Shown here: positions 46,676 to 59,122 of the stretch, in pieces
Numbering within the stretch: position 1 is the first letter of the stretch
Layout: every line of letters begins with the position of its first letter
Origin: Bisporella sp. PMI_857
Taxonomy: Eukaryota; Ascomycota; Leotiomycetes; Helotiales; Helotiaceae
Direction: 5' to 3'
Length of the DNA stretch: 64,000 nucleotides
Assembly: GCA_021307315.1 (NCBI GenBank)
Contig: JAJSPD010000032.1
Span: 491,398 to 555,397 of the forward strand
Notes under the pieces: model-generated
What the model was told of the DNA's origin: nothing
The model's database searches: none
Seen by the model: the letters and a program-made list of their open reading frames with translations, nothing else
Position numbers and translations under genes: made by a program

Positions 46676-49600
46676 ACGCGTCAGTGGAAATGACTATATG
46701 ACCCTGCATATACTTGCACGAAATTTTACATTCTTTGTATATACTTTTAACCTAGGGGGAACAGAGAAACGGTATGTGGATCGGATATCCTTGGAGTTTT
46801 GAGGTTAGGAATAGAGAAAATTGCATAAATTTGGCATATTTTGCCCAAATACGTGGACCGATTATTGAACTGGTCTCTTCCAATCTTGTGTTGACAGATG
46901 ACGTGTGAAGCTATTCCAACTTGAAAACGCACTTCCTACCAAACCTTCCATCCTTGTGGTGTAGACCCTAGTTCGGACTGAGTATTTCCTGTAATGAATT
47001 CATTAGCCCAGCGTCATCAAATTGACCCTGCAATGTCAACAAGCCCAGCCGATGGCCGTTTCACTACCCGCGAGTTCCCGCCAACACTGTGCGAGCCAAT
47101 ACTTCACTCATCTCCGTCCCTATCATCCAATTTCTCCCTTCCTTCCTCCTTATTTTAAACCACACAGTGCTCAATTTAGGCACAGGCCTTCGTCTCTTCC
47201 AAACTTCCCAATTCCAAGTCTATGTCGCACATCGCCATTCATCTTGCGCCACCTTTGGTCACGATGGGTTTACATGCTCGGCTCGGTAAGCCCCAAACCA
47301 ACTAAGCAACACGCCACTGCTGCTGCATGATCACAGACACTGATGCCCTCGAATTAGTCAGGTTCTCAAGGACTACTGGTCTAGCGGGTGATCTATTGCC
47401 AGACTTGTGAGCTGGAAAGACGTTTGTTGCTCGTCGTAATTTTTAGCTTGTCGTTCTGGCGTGGACGGTGTTACATGTGATATTCATCGTTGGTAGCCAC
47501 AAGTGCTATGTCTGGATGACTTCTTTTCTCGATAATTATTCTTGGGAGGTGTGTTCCTTTACACTTTTGAAGGATGTCCCTGCAGCCATCTGCCGTGGTT
47601 TTTCCGTGGAGCTGTTTTGCAGCCTTACTGGGTTCGGTGGTCAGGAGTTCCACATTAGTGACTCCCTTGCTTTGGCTGAGATTTGTGAATCCCTATGGCT
47701 AGTTCAGCAACAGTCACCAATCTATCATTCCTTGGTTGAAGAAAAGGACTGCTCCAGTACTTTCAGCGATGGGCACCAACATATATTCGCCATTGCCTGG
47801 TTTGGAAGCGAAGCATACCGCTATTAAATCATAGTTAAAAGGGTCTATCTATTGCTAGCTATGCCTGCTCTTCAAAGGGATATCATGAGAAATTCCACAA
47901 CGAAATACCTGCTCTCAATTTCCTATCCTAGAACTTCTGTAACTTCAACCTCTCTCAACTCTACCCTCGCCGATCCACTTCAAACCCTCCATTGATATGA
48001 ATGCCTCGCCTGTCATACAGCTGATTAGCGTAGAAGCAAGGCGTGCACACACAATAATATCTCTGCCACATGGCAAATTGCGCTAATGGCATCGAATTTG
48101 CTCCTAGACCACGTGGGCCATCCTCTACTTTCTCAGCTCCGTGGTTTTCCATTAATGTTTGTATCAACGGTTGACTGTATCAGCGTCCATCTGTAGACAC
48201 ATAAGCAACCTGCTATCTAATTCAGAAAACGACATCATATACGTAATCCATAGGATGGTAGAAGCCATTAGAATACCTTCGCGCCTCTTCTATCCAGCAA
48301 GCGCTCTTATAAATATAATAGCCCCCTTACCGCTACAGGAGTCGAGATTTTCGGGGCTGCCCATCTATTCCAACCCAGATCGGCTTTGAATGACAGTCCC
48401 CCTCTCCACATATAAGGCATCGCGTATTTTGAAACTACAGGCATGTCTATTTATGTCTATACCGCTAATTCTAAAGTTCTGATTAGGGTTAGGTCAAGGT
48501 TTACCAATACTATTGAGCTGAAAGGCGCCATTAACTGCATCCAGACCTGTATCTGCAATATAATGACTTCTAGCAGAGAGCCTGTACAGAATAGCAGCCG
48601 ACTTGCAAATTATTTCAGGCTCCATACATTATTTCCTCGCCGTTTTGGTCCCTGCTACGGTGCGTGATAATAAAGGTGGGCTTACAGTTACTGACAAGCA
48701 CCTTCACATAACACCAACATGACAATCCCTTCTTCGTCAATTCAGCAACAGCGAGGCCTGCATTTCGTCTGACTTATTTAGTCTCCCTGTCCGCCACATG
48801 AGCACCTTCCTGCTCCTCAGGGGAGTACACAATAGCAGTATCAGCTCCCTCCTTCGCGAGTAGAATACACGCAGAGCACCCGACGCTCCGCTGTCACTTC
48901 TCATGATAAATGCTAGTTTCTTTGCCAATAACCCCATGATACTCCTTCAGGTGTAGCCTATTCTTGTCAAGAACTTCACTTTCCTTTTTTTGGAGAGAGA
49001 GGGAGAAATGAGAGGCTACTAGTTTACCTTGCGCCCAACCTGAAAATTTGTAGGTTTCATCATCGAACCAAGGCGCATGGTCTCAGTCTTCATTGATGGG
49101 ACCAACAGTAAGGAAAAACTTCATTTGCTCAAATGGCTTGAAAATATAACTAATTGCTACCGCCGAAACCATATGATCAATGCTAGAGGCTGAATCTCTA
49201 TTCTTCCTTTGTAAATTACAAGTATATACCTTCATATAGCTGGTTTTTTGAGACTCATGTATTCAAGATTGCTATTGCATCAGTATTATGAACCTATGCG
49301 CTCACAAGCGTCAAGATTTTATTAAGGAATTTTTGATTGTCCGTATAATTTACGCACAGCGGGTGACTAAATAGTATGGTTCTTTTCAGGCATTATACTC
49401 CACCGCCGCAATGTCTGGAATCCGAATGTTCGGAAGGCATACTATCCAATTTCTTGCACATGTAGCAATCAAGGGCTGTCTAGCATTGATTTAAAATAAC
49501 CTTTTGATGTTAGGATGATCCTGAGCGTCATTATTACGCTCAGGATAACTAATTATCTAGGCTGGACTAGCTGTCCATGCAATCATCAATCATATAAACA

Positions 49601-50222
49601 ATACTCCATATCGATTTTGTACCAGTCAAAAAGTCGAGAACACAAATTGGATGGAAGAGGCATTAAGCGATCAGTCAGATACATAACCCCCAGAACCGAG
49701 CTGAGAACCTCACATATTGGTATGCTCTGGGTATGGAGCAGGACTAGCCTCGAGCGTTCATAGATGGATGTCAACATTATCACTGCGAGAAGAAATATAA
49801 CAAAGATAGGTAGAAATTTACGGTAAGACGAGGCGTATGCATGAACAGCACAGAATATAGATGGCAATTTATGTTCAAAAGCTCCAGTTTGATTGATGTG
49901 GTGGTATGATCAATCCCAGTTCTCCTAGTAAACAGCTATGTAAATGACAACGCAGACATCGAAAGCAGGCAGAACCAGGCAAAATAGAAAATCAGATCCG
50001 GACCCCAGGTTCCCTCACACGCCAGGTCGAAGCATTCAATACCCTGTCCACCAGCTATTACTTGTATCTAATCCGCCAATGCGTGCAAAGAAGTTTGTTC
50101 TCAGAAACCAGACTCGCGGTGGCGAAAGAGAATGCAGAGGATGCCGACCGAAAGACCATTGTTCTAATGCGCAGAGAGAAAGAAAAACAGCCGTTCCGAG
50201 TTCGTATCACATAACAAGGCGC
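46676..50222. other. Long intergenic region, no convincing gene
   Basis: Convergent 3' side of the GH128 gene and the 3' end of YPT1. Open frames up to 119 codons have no ATG or no recognisable sequence. A short TTAGGGTTAGG stretch occurs at 48483-48493 but does not extend. No repeat copies found elsewhere in the window. Confidence 0.45.
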
Positions 50223-51250
50223 CTAGCAGCATCCACCAGCCGATCCCGACTGTACGCCTTGACCTTGGCCGACCTGTACCGTAGGCTTGTTATTGGCTGT
50301 TGTAGTACCCATCCGTTCCTTAATTTGTCTGGCCATGGTTAAGAAGGCTTGCTCAACATTGCTGGCGTTCTTAGCTGAGGTCTCAAGGAAGGGGATCCCA
50401 AGGCTGTCAGCAAACTCCTGCAGGCACCGGAGTATCAGCGAGGGCCCTCTATGTAACTGAAGCGCATATTCGTCTTATCTCCAAATAATTCTATGACAGA
50501 TTATGAGAGCCATGTGACGGCTACGTACCTTAGCCACTGTATACTCCACAACTTTCTTATCGGACATATCACTCTTGTTGCCTACGAGCAGCTTGTTTAC
50601 TCCTTCTGTGGCATATCGGTCGATCTCTTGCAGCCATTGCTTTACGTTGTTGAATGAATCCATGTCCGTGACATCGTATACAACGCAGATGCCATGGGCG
50701 CCTCTGTAATAGGACGACGTGATGGTTCGGAAGCGCTCTTGTCCAGCAGTATCCCACTAAATTTTCTATCAGTAAACATGTCCTACGTATTGTACACGGC
50801 TCCTGAATGCGTACAATTTGAAGTTTCACGGTCTTGCCATCCAACTCGATTGTACGGATTTTCTGCTAATATATTAATATTCGGCCCCTAGCCAGATGGT
50901 GCTGAAACGTACGAAGTCGACGCCGATGGTCGAGATATAGCTCTCAGTGTATGTGTCATCGGCAAAGCGCAACAGCAAGCAGGACTTTCCTACACCGGAG
51001 TCTCCGATAAGCAGAAGCTTGAAAAGATAATCGTATCTACGAGGACCATAAGCAAGCGCATCAGAGAAGTGGGAGGCGGCGATAGCAAGACCGTCCCCAT
51101 AAAGATGGGCCACGGTTATTATGGTGGAAGGAGAGCAAAACTCTGTGATGATATGGTTAGTTATTGCCATGGACGAACCAAATATGGTGGGCTAAAGGAT
51201 GCCTCCCAAGCGGGGGCTTTTGTGCGAGGAACTTACTACTCTGGATTCAT
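50223..51250 (-). CDS. YPT1: Rab GTPase Ypt1
   Basis: Five exons: 51250-51240 (11 nt), 51036-50913, 50862-50815, 50756-50529 and 50417-50223, giving 201 aa, exactly the usual Ypt1 length. Exon 1 encodes MNPE; joining at GTAGTA gives [15 protein letters not shown], whereas the stronger-looking GTAAGT two bases on would create a stop. The GTPase motifs are all intact: GDSGVGKS (P-loop), [15 protein letters not shown] (switch I), [19 protein letters not shown] (switch II), NKSD and ETSAK. The C-terminus SGSAGGCC has the double cysteine for geranylgeranylation. Ypt1 controls ER-to-Golgi and intra-Golgi transport and autophagosome formation. The last residues QVGQGQGVQ form the variable tail. Identification as Ypt1 rather than Sec4 rests on the N-terminus and the switch region. 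Confidence 0.95.
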
Positions 51251-52000
51251 GGTGGCAGCAGCTATCAACGCAGAGATTGTAGGAAGTTTGGTTGGTGATG
51301 GCGAGAAAATTAGATAATAGGTGCGATGGTGGAAGTTAAATGTTTTATGCAGTAGTAGGCAGAGACGTACAGAGCCGTCTCACGTTGTTTGGGGTGAATG
51401 TGACACTGGGCCTAGTTCATGCCTGAGGCATAACATGATTACCTGTTCCTGTCCATGTCCGGGTGAATGACGGAGATGGAGTTGGCTCTTTGTCAAGGGC
51501 ATCAAAATATGAAAGTCAGATCTCACTGGCAGATCACGAGAACATGTATGTTTCACTTGTTACCAAAAGAGTGGTGCTGCAGCATCGCTGACTCTTTTAT
51601 GCTCTAGTTAAGCATCGTGCCTTTTTTTGTCTCGTTTACGTTTTCGGTGGTCTCCTTACAAGCATGAGCGTGCACCTATAATAGCTTACCTTATTCAGTC
51701 CCTGGGGTATTATTATGATACCTTACTCAGAATGACGTTTATCCCCTCCCCCCATTGAACTGAAATGAACAGGGCGGAACTGAGCCGAACAAACTGATTC
51801 TCTTATCGAATGCCAAGACCGCGATAAAGGCTTCACTTCTTTGGCTTCCATGTATACTCCTGCAGCCACTCCACTCCATATGCATGTCCAGCCTCCTCAT
51901 GTATCTTAATTACTTTTATTCCCTAATTTACATGCGACCTTGCAGCCTTTCCTAGTGCATTCTTGATGTCTCTTGCACCACTATCACCTCACTTGAGCTG
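51251..52000. promoter_or_regulatory. Bidirectional upstream region of YPT1 and hypothetical mitochondrial gene
   Basis: 750 bp between divergent start codons. CT-rich segments and a C run near 51750. No extra gene or named site recognised. Confidence 0.45.
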
Positions 52001-52952
52001 ATGTCGTCGTCCTCAAGACTCACCCGTCCTCTTCCCCATAACGTCTCGAGATTGTCCTTTATTACACCTGTCCGTCAGTCAAGTCACTGTCTCAGATTAC
52101 CAGTAACAACGACATCAAGATGCTTTGCGACAATTGACTCAGGCTCAAAAGTTTTACCAGATGTCTGGTTCACTGGTTCAGCACCAGAGCTTTCCATACC
52201 GAATCCCGATGGCGATGGAAAGAAACCACCAAATGAACGAACGGTCAAGCTAGGAAAAAGCAAGCACCTATCTAGTCATATTGAAAGCGTGAGGATCGCT
52301 AACTAGCTACGGTCTAGCTCTCCGCATACTCCAAGAACGCTTACCAACCCTTCTGCAATCTCCGCTTCCCCAGGAAATCATTTCCCCCCAAATCACTCTC
52401 CACCTTTTCCCATCTACACATCCGCATCTTCCCACAGTCTCTGGAAGGGTTGCATACTCCGCTGCGTTATGGACCTCGCCCATAGCCTGGGGCCGCGTCC
52501 CTCTAGTAGGAAATGTTAAGCTCCAGATAATTTCGGAGCGCATGGTCAAGCTGCAGGCTAGCTGTAACACGTCTTCCCATACAGGCAATCGCCCGGAACA
52601 GCTCATTGTGCGCTGGTGTACCATTGGCAAAACCAAACACAAAGGAACTGGCGGGTTCTACAAAGGAATCGGGGCTAGTGAAAATGTAGATAAGATTACA
52701 GAATGGTTGGGTGGCGGAAAAGGAGAAGATGATAGTAAGGAGTTTACAGGGCTTTTCATCTTCGAATTTGATGAGGAAGGCAGGATAGTGTCACATACTA
52801 TCGAACATGTACAGCAGGATAGGAACTGGGAAAGGGGGGTTGGGGCGAGGGTAGTAGGCTTGACCGACTGGCTATTGGGCGGCCTGAGAAACCGAGGGGA
52901 TACTGGCACCCCTTGTCCAGCTTTCACAGGAGAGACACGGAATGATAAATGA
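52001..52952 (+). CDS. Hypothetical protein, probably mitochondrial
   Basis: Two exons: 52001-52259 and 52318-52952, giving 297 aa. The intron 52260-52317 appears to be GC-AG (GCAAGC…GCTAAC…CTAG); it joins RTVKLGK to TLRILQERLPTLLQSPL. A GTCATA donor a few codons later would also keep frame and add SKHLS. The N-terminus is rich in Ser, Arg and hydrophobic residues without acids (MSSSSRLTRPLPHNVSRLSF…SRCFATID), like a mitochondrial presequence. The body has TLHLFPSTHPHLPTVSGRVA, VGNVKLQIISERM, RPEQLIVRW and EFTGLFIFEFDEEGRIVSHT, a set of beta-strands with an alpha helix that resembles NTF2-like/DUF2358 folds. I do not recognise a function. The segment KLQASCNTSSHTG after the ERM motif may be a small unspliced intron. 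Confidence 0.72.
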
Positions 52953-53407
52953 CATTAGGATCGTAAGGTAGTCCTGTTTGTTCCTTTTTTGAATGCGGAG
53001 ATGAGATGCGAAGGTTTGTTGCGTTATGGAGTGCACCATTGCCTTATATGTACAATTACCAAAATTATCCCCAACTCAAAAGCGACAGTAACCAAAAAGC
53101 AATGCTTCAATTATTTGGGTCTGGAAGAGACAATCCTCAACTTCAGGCAGCCAGTCTCCAACACAGGATTTGGCTATGAGGTGGACATGATCTCCCTGGG
53201 CTAGGGACAGCCAGGTAATAAAAAAATATCATCGTGCTTTTGATTATTTTACAGGCGATCCATTTTATGATCATCTCTACATGCATACGGGCTCATACGG
53301 GTACTGACGAGTAACACACTATTTTGGTATGTCTCCAACCAACCTGTGGTATAGCACAGTGTACGAATGACTGAAGCCCAATGGTCAAACAGGAGAAGCA
53401 AATGCAG
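52953..53407. other. Intergenic, convergent 3' ends
   Basis: 3' flanks of the hypothetical mitochondrial gene and the 1003-residue gene. No gene seen. Confidence 0.5.
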
Positions 53408-56400
53408 TCATGCCAGTCCAAGCCATTTCAGGGCCTTCTTCTTACTCCCAACTCCGGTCTTCCCAGGCATGGCCTTCATCGGTTTTACTCCTGCCCTTCC
53501 CATGACCCTTCGATCCCAATCATCATCCTCACTATCTTCTTCCCCAATATAAAAATTATCCGACCCATCTCCCCATTCACCATCCTGCAACCACCATTTT
53601 TCACTTGCCATCGTCCGCACAGTCGTCGTGGAGGCGATGCTTCCCGCATACTTTTCTTTGACACTGCCTCCCGAAGTCCTAGAGGTATGTGTATCGGAAC
53701 CAGTCAAGCGAGCAATTTTCGTAGATGAGCTGCGCGCTGTAGCCGAAGGGCGGTGGGACATCGGATATGGGGACAGAGGAATTGGTGGCAAGGCTGGCTT
53801 CTCGACCATCTTCTCGACTATTTTTTCGATGACAATGGGCCTTGGCTCTGGCTCTGGAGTGTAGAAGGAGGACTGCCTTATCAGTGCCGCCTGGATCCCG
53901 GAGATGAATGTTGTAACTTCGGTATCGTTGGCGGTGCTGGGAAGAACGAAGTTGGCTTTAGAAAATGAGACGGTGGCTTCGGGTTTGGTTGTCATTGGTG
54001 ATAGTGCAAAAGAGGAATTAGTACGTGTTCGGTGTCTACGACCAGTTGAAACGCTGGAAGAAGCCCTTATCTCGACAGTGGGAATGGGAGGGCCGCCATT
54101 TATGCGTGAGGCGGTGCTGAATCGAGGAGGATCAGAAGCTAATGAGTCGATGACCCCGGCTATCTTGAAAACATCTTCTCCGATCAAATCACGGAGAGCA
54201 GTCACTGTGTGCAGGTGATCAGAGGGGAAGATTAGTAGCAAAAAGCGCGTATTGGCGTTCAAAGCAAAGTACACGTCTAGTTGGTGCACAAGTAGAGTTG
54301 AGAGAAGCCCCGTGGAGGGGAGTGTATGGCCTTCATCTCTGGATATTAATGGTAAGGACGAATATATTTGTAGCGCATTTGTGAGAAGGTACCTAAAATT
54401 ATTTTGGTTAGGAAGCATATCTGAAAACCTTCCAAGAGCGAGTACCTTAGATTAACTCTCCCACTTCGATGATGTCCATCTCGCTTTATGCCGAGTCTCT
54501 CTACTCGTCCCGCCATTGAGGAGAAATAATCAGCTTGAACACCAGCCTCGCACCCGAGAGCAATAATCTGATCGAACGCTTTAGTTTTCTGTTCTGGATT
54601 CACGTCGCCGTTACTGAATATGGGCTCCCATAGCCTGTTAACTTCAGGATAAAAGGAATAAGCGTGCCGGCTATAACCTTGCTCTTCTGGGAAGAGGCGT
54701 CGCAGGAGTGCTCTGAATGAATTCTGAGTATCAACCACAGCACTTTCTTTAGTTGATATGAAGTGGAGAAACTTCATGACTACTTCATGAGTAGATGGAA
54801 TCGTTAAGGATGTTGAAAGTAAGGTGGCGCTCTCCGTTACAGTTGGTGCCATGTGTTTCCCTGGATCGTGAGAGCTCTCTTTAGAGAGAATCAACTTGGT
54901 CGAAGGGTGTGACACTGGTGGATGTATGAGATTATCGCTGATTAGAGTGGGATGCGCCAATCTAACTGAGGTCATAGGACTCGAGTCGGCTTGGTTAGCG
55001 ATATAAGTGCCATCTTTGTAGGAGTTGAGAATTGAGTCCAGCACTTCATTACGCTCTTTTGGCACGAAATAAATTACATGGTCCTCGACAATGGGAAACA
55101 CTGGTTCATAGGTTGGTGAATTATTCAAATGGTGCTCCAATAACTCACTCTCCTTCCCTTCATTCCTAGCATCAGTACCTCGATCAACATATCGATTTGT
55201 GATTATTGGTCGAGAAGATTGATCCTTCGGCGACGTAGATCGGCTTATGGTGGTCTGGACGGCTTTAACGAACGACATTTTTGGCAGCTGCGTATGGTCT
55301 GGTGAAACATTTCCCTGATCCGACACAAAGGGCGCACCTTGGGTGTCCATTATCGATAACGAAGATCTTCGATGAATGGTATTCCAGTCATGCTCCCTAG
55401 ACCCTAGATTGCCTCTATCCAGTGATTTTGCCCTTTGTACTGGAATTCTCGACGTTACCTCTGGCCCCAATTGAACGCTGTAAGCTTCGCCGTAAAATAC
55501 CTCAGGAGATGAGATAGCTCCTGATACAGGAGGTTCTCCCGAAGGTGATAGTGGCTGGTCTGAGTCCTCGCAATCCTCTTCGCCACCTTGCACATTATGC
55601 TTAGGCCGTATAGGAAAACTAATAGGAACGGCCAATGGTCTCACATAAGCGATCTCAGACGAATGGGAGCGTCTCTGATTTGACTGTCTCCCCCTCGCTG
55701 CAACTGGCAGTGTAAATGTAGTCGTGACGATATTGTCTGCACAATATGTTGCAATATTTTCTTGCACCCACTTGGACCCCACCGACCGCGTTGATGACGT
55801 TCGTAGTCCATTTTCAATTTCATGAACGACATTACGGTACGCAAGAATTGGGATCGATCCGCTGACATCCGTAAACTCTTGTAGGCCAGCAGTTTGACGA
55901 TCAAGGGAATCCGCAGCCTTCATGGCTTTAACGAATTGGTCTTCTTCTGGCTTCTGGTGCATAAGTGCTTTCTCTCTTTCCTGGAATGATCGATCTGGCT
56001 GTGCACAAACATCAGAAGGTTCTTCATCTTGAGCTTTTAGCCCCGACATTCCGTCCGTTATGATTTCGTTCAAGATCGCCTCAGCATCCTCTACCACTCC
56101 ACCTGTGAGCTCCACACATATCGTTGACACGCATTTTTCTCGAGCTGCTACACTGCCCCCATTCATAAAACACAGCCTGGGTTGTTCACTTGTTGCGAAG
56201 CGTAAAAATTCACGGGCTTTTGCAAGTCGTCTTGTGAGGACCAGTCGTACATCGTGAACATATGAGCGGGGGTCAAATGGCCCATCATTATGTTGATGCA
56301 GTAGCTCATCCTGGAAAGATGGCAGCGTTAGAATGTTTTGTGATAGCGGCAACAGTTGTAGTTGCGTGGATATGGACTGAGAGTCGCCTTCGACGGCGAC

Positions 56401-56472
56401 CAATATGCCAGGACTAGGATTCTCTCGACTTCCGATAAATGACATGCTTTGCTGTCTACGAGAACTGTTCAT
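53408..56472 (-). CDS. Uncharacterised 1003-residue protein
   Basis: Two exons: 56472-54446 and 54392-53408. The 54-bp intron (GTACTC…CCTAAC…TTTAG) joins RSGRVNLR to YLLTNALQIYSSLPLISRDE. The ATG at 56472 (MNSSRRQQSMSFIGSREN) is the first in frame and follows a run of eight or nine Gs. The N-terminal about 170 residues look folded (DPRSYVHDVRLVLTRRLAKA, LRFATSEQPRLCFMNGGSVA). A long Ser/Pro/charged, probably disordered middle follows. A second helical part at about 590-780 (VVMKFLHFISTKESAVVDTQ, YFALNANTRFLLLIFPSDHL) then leads to a tail with a coil (PIVIEKIVEKMVEKPALPP) and a basic end (GKTGVGSKKKALKWLGLA). I do not recognise a domain with known activity. The gene model is well supported by frame; function is unknown. 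Confidence 0.78.
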
Positions 56473-57829
56473 CCCCCCCCAAAAGATTGAATACGTCAAA
56501 CTCGATCCTAATAGAGAGTTATAGCGTGAGGAGTGTTAGGACCAAAAGCCCGAGAGCTGCTTCTGAGAGACTGGACACCGAACCTTCGATCTTCTGAAAA
56601 ATAAGTGCAGGCATGACTAAAAAGAACTCGAGGTATGTACAGATTTTTGAGACAAGAAAAAATACCAGAGTTAACGCTAAGGGTTATTCCGTCCGCACTA
56701 AACTCATATGAATTTGGCAGGTAGATCTACAGCCACTTTGATCTAATGCAGACTTCCGCAGCGAAGTTTACAGCGCACGAGCTCACTGGGAAAGCGCACG
56801 GCAGCTACAGTATAAAGCGGACGAGGAGTGCGCCACGTCCAGTAGTATGGCACTAATTGAGTGGACCCAAAGTGATCAAGGGAGGAGGGAGGAGTGTTCC
56901 TGAATCAGGGCGTATTATTGGGTTTATCCATCCTAGGGCCTATAGGGCTAGGGAGGTGGCATCCAGTCTACTTCTGCCTCTGTCGGCAGAGTAGACTTCG
57001 TGTGCCGTTTCCCGAAATTTGAGCCAACACGAGTGATTAATAACCGTGAGGCGCTGAGCAAGCTGGAACTGGCCGCAGCCAGAGCAAAGGAAAGTTAAAT
57101 AGCACTTGGCTAGGCTCAGGTGGTTGAGGTGATAGAGAGGTGGCTGATACCTACACCACGCCACGAAGCGATACCTCATGAACAAAGTGCTGTGCTCTAC
57201 TAGTACGGTTAGTGGTAGTTTAACGATGCAGGTACTTACTTACATGCTGCACTTGGTAGATCTGAGCACAAACAAAAACGCAAGCTAGTAGGTAACGCAT
57301 GGGGATGTAGGGGAACAGTGGGCTTATTAGCCAGCGGCCTCTCCCCAGCCCAGCCCAGCCTGGTTCCGGCATTTTGGCGCTGGATCCACAACCTTAATTG
57401 ATTAGGGGGCGTGCTCAGCTCTCTCCCGCTCGGAGATTTAAAGTTTACAGTGCGGACTCGTACTCGTACAGTCGCATGCTCCCCAGTCAATGTCCAGCAC
57501 GGTTACTGTACCTACCCACCTGCTTACCTACCTACCTACTTACTGAATAGATTTTGGAGACACGCACACCTAACTGTACACACGAATACCCACGCATGAA
57601 AAACAACCAAATTAGCCGGCTCATCACTTACCAGGTTCGTCCCAAAGTAAAAGTAAAAGTGAAAAAGAAGAAGAAGAAGAAGAAGAAGACGGAAATTAAA
57701 ACAAAATAAACATAATTATCATTACAAGGCTTTATTTGTGCACAGCAAAACAGGATCACAGGCTTGAAAAGAGTCTGATTATGATGCAAACTAGGCGTGT
57801 AATAGGGTAGTCGAGCACCATCTATTTGT
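56473..57829. other. Intergenic, no gene seen
   Basis: Promoter side of the 1003-residue gene and 3' flank of the WD40 gene. Contains a (CCTA/CTTA)n run near 57518-57545 and a (GAA)n run at 57665-57689. Short GC-rich open frames here have no family resemblance. Confidence 0.5.
57665..57689. repeat. (GAA)n microsatellite
   Basis: Eight or nine AAG/GAA units in the 3' flank of the WD40 gene. Confidence 0.75.
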
Positions 57830-59122
57830 CTATTCATCACCAGAATCCATCAATTCAGCCAGTTCGGCCTCCTCCTCAGCAGTCAAAAGTGTCTTCGTTG
57901 GCTCTACACTCTGGACCTGTATTAATCCTCTCGCCTTTTCGTCTCTTTCCATGATCGCCTGTTCTAGCTCCACCTTGTCTAGGCCCCACGTTCTTACGCT
58001 TCCGTCAATACTAACACTTACAACATTTTTCTCTCCGTACATGACCGCGAGACCGGTAATCTCCTCAAAATGCCCTTCGTATACATGATGCAGCTTCCCA
58101 GTCGCCTTATCCCATACTTTCACATCCTCATTTCTTCCCGCGGTTACTACCCAGTCTTCAGTCACCACCAGCGCTCTCACGTAGTCTCCATGCTCATAAC
58201 TATCATCCACACGCCAACCCTGTAACCTCGATAAGCACTTCGCAGTCCCATCCGCACTTGCTGTCCAAAGATTTGAATAATGTCCGTCCCCGGCAAAAAG
58301 TAATTTGTAGACACTTGTTTCGTGGGCAAGAATATTGGTGCTGCTCAAAGTTTCCATTACCCCGTCCCCGGAGTCAACTATTTGCGAAGCAGACTCTAAA
58401 TTAATACGCCATCGACGTATATAGGGATCACTGCTACAGGAAAAGAGCACGATTTCTGATTCGGTAGAGTCCTCGGGATCGATCACTAGATCCTGAAGTG
58501 CCATCATATTATCTGACTTGTCGCGAAGTGTATGAATGCGGTCACCCGTCTCAGCATCCCACACTATGATCTTACTGTCGGCACCCCCAGATATAACACA
58601 CTGTGGATGTTAGCATTGTACATTATCCTGCTCAAGTGCCTGTACTCACTTGCTTTCCTTCTATATTTGTACAGATAACAGCCTTGACAAAATCCGAATG
58701 TCCTTTGTACTTCCTCACCAAGGCGGTGCTGTCCCTATTCCAGCTCCATACATCTTTGTCCCAACAGCCTGCGAAAATAGTTGCTCCACCTACGCCTCCT
58801 ATTGCCACCGATGTGAGAGGGGCAGCGGGACCTCGATAAACAGTTTTTGAATCCTTAGACTAAACCAGCTTTAGTTATCGGTTGCTAGCATGCTAAGTTG
58901 CAATATCATACCTACTTCTATATTGACTCTGCGAACACAACCAGCGCTCTCTGCTACATAGACGCAACTTGATGACTGCGGATCTGGAACAATGTTGAGA
59001 ATCTTTGAACGAAGCACGATTGGATTGCCATTCGTGTTGTGAGACTTTGCAGCCTTTCGAGCTCGCGCTGATTCCGAAGCATCTGTTTGGAAAAAATGCC
59101 CTGGATCTTTTGAGCGTGACAT
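57830..59122 (-). CDS. WD40-repeat protein
   Basis: Three exons: 59122-58916, 58859-58650 and 58600-57830, giving 395 aa. Introns 58915-58860 (GTAGGT…TTTAG) and 58649-58601 (GTGAGT…ACAG) keep frame: VNIE-SKDSKTVYRGP and IEGKQ-CVISGGADSKIIVWD. Seven or so WD40 blades can be followed, for example PLTSVAIGGVGGATIFAGCW DKDVWSW-type sequence, DFVKAVIC…SGGADSKIIVWDAETGD, NLWTASADGTAKCLSR, VVTAGRNEDVKVWDKATGKL and NVVSVSIDGSVRTWGLDKVE. The C-terminus is acidic (AELAELMDSGDE). WD40 propellers serve as protein-binding platforms; this conserved fungal protein has no function I can name. It shares a 221-bp gap with CTF4, so the two are probably co-regulated from one promoter region. Confidence 0.83.

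Noticed and set aside
47468..47827. 119-codon open frame in the 46.7-50.2 kb gap
   Set aside because: Starts at GTG, has no splice signals or family resemblance.
48483..48493. TTAGGGTTAGG, possible interstitial telomere repeat
   Set aside because: Less than two full units and no further copies nearby; easily chance.
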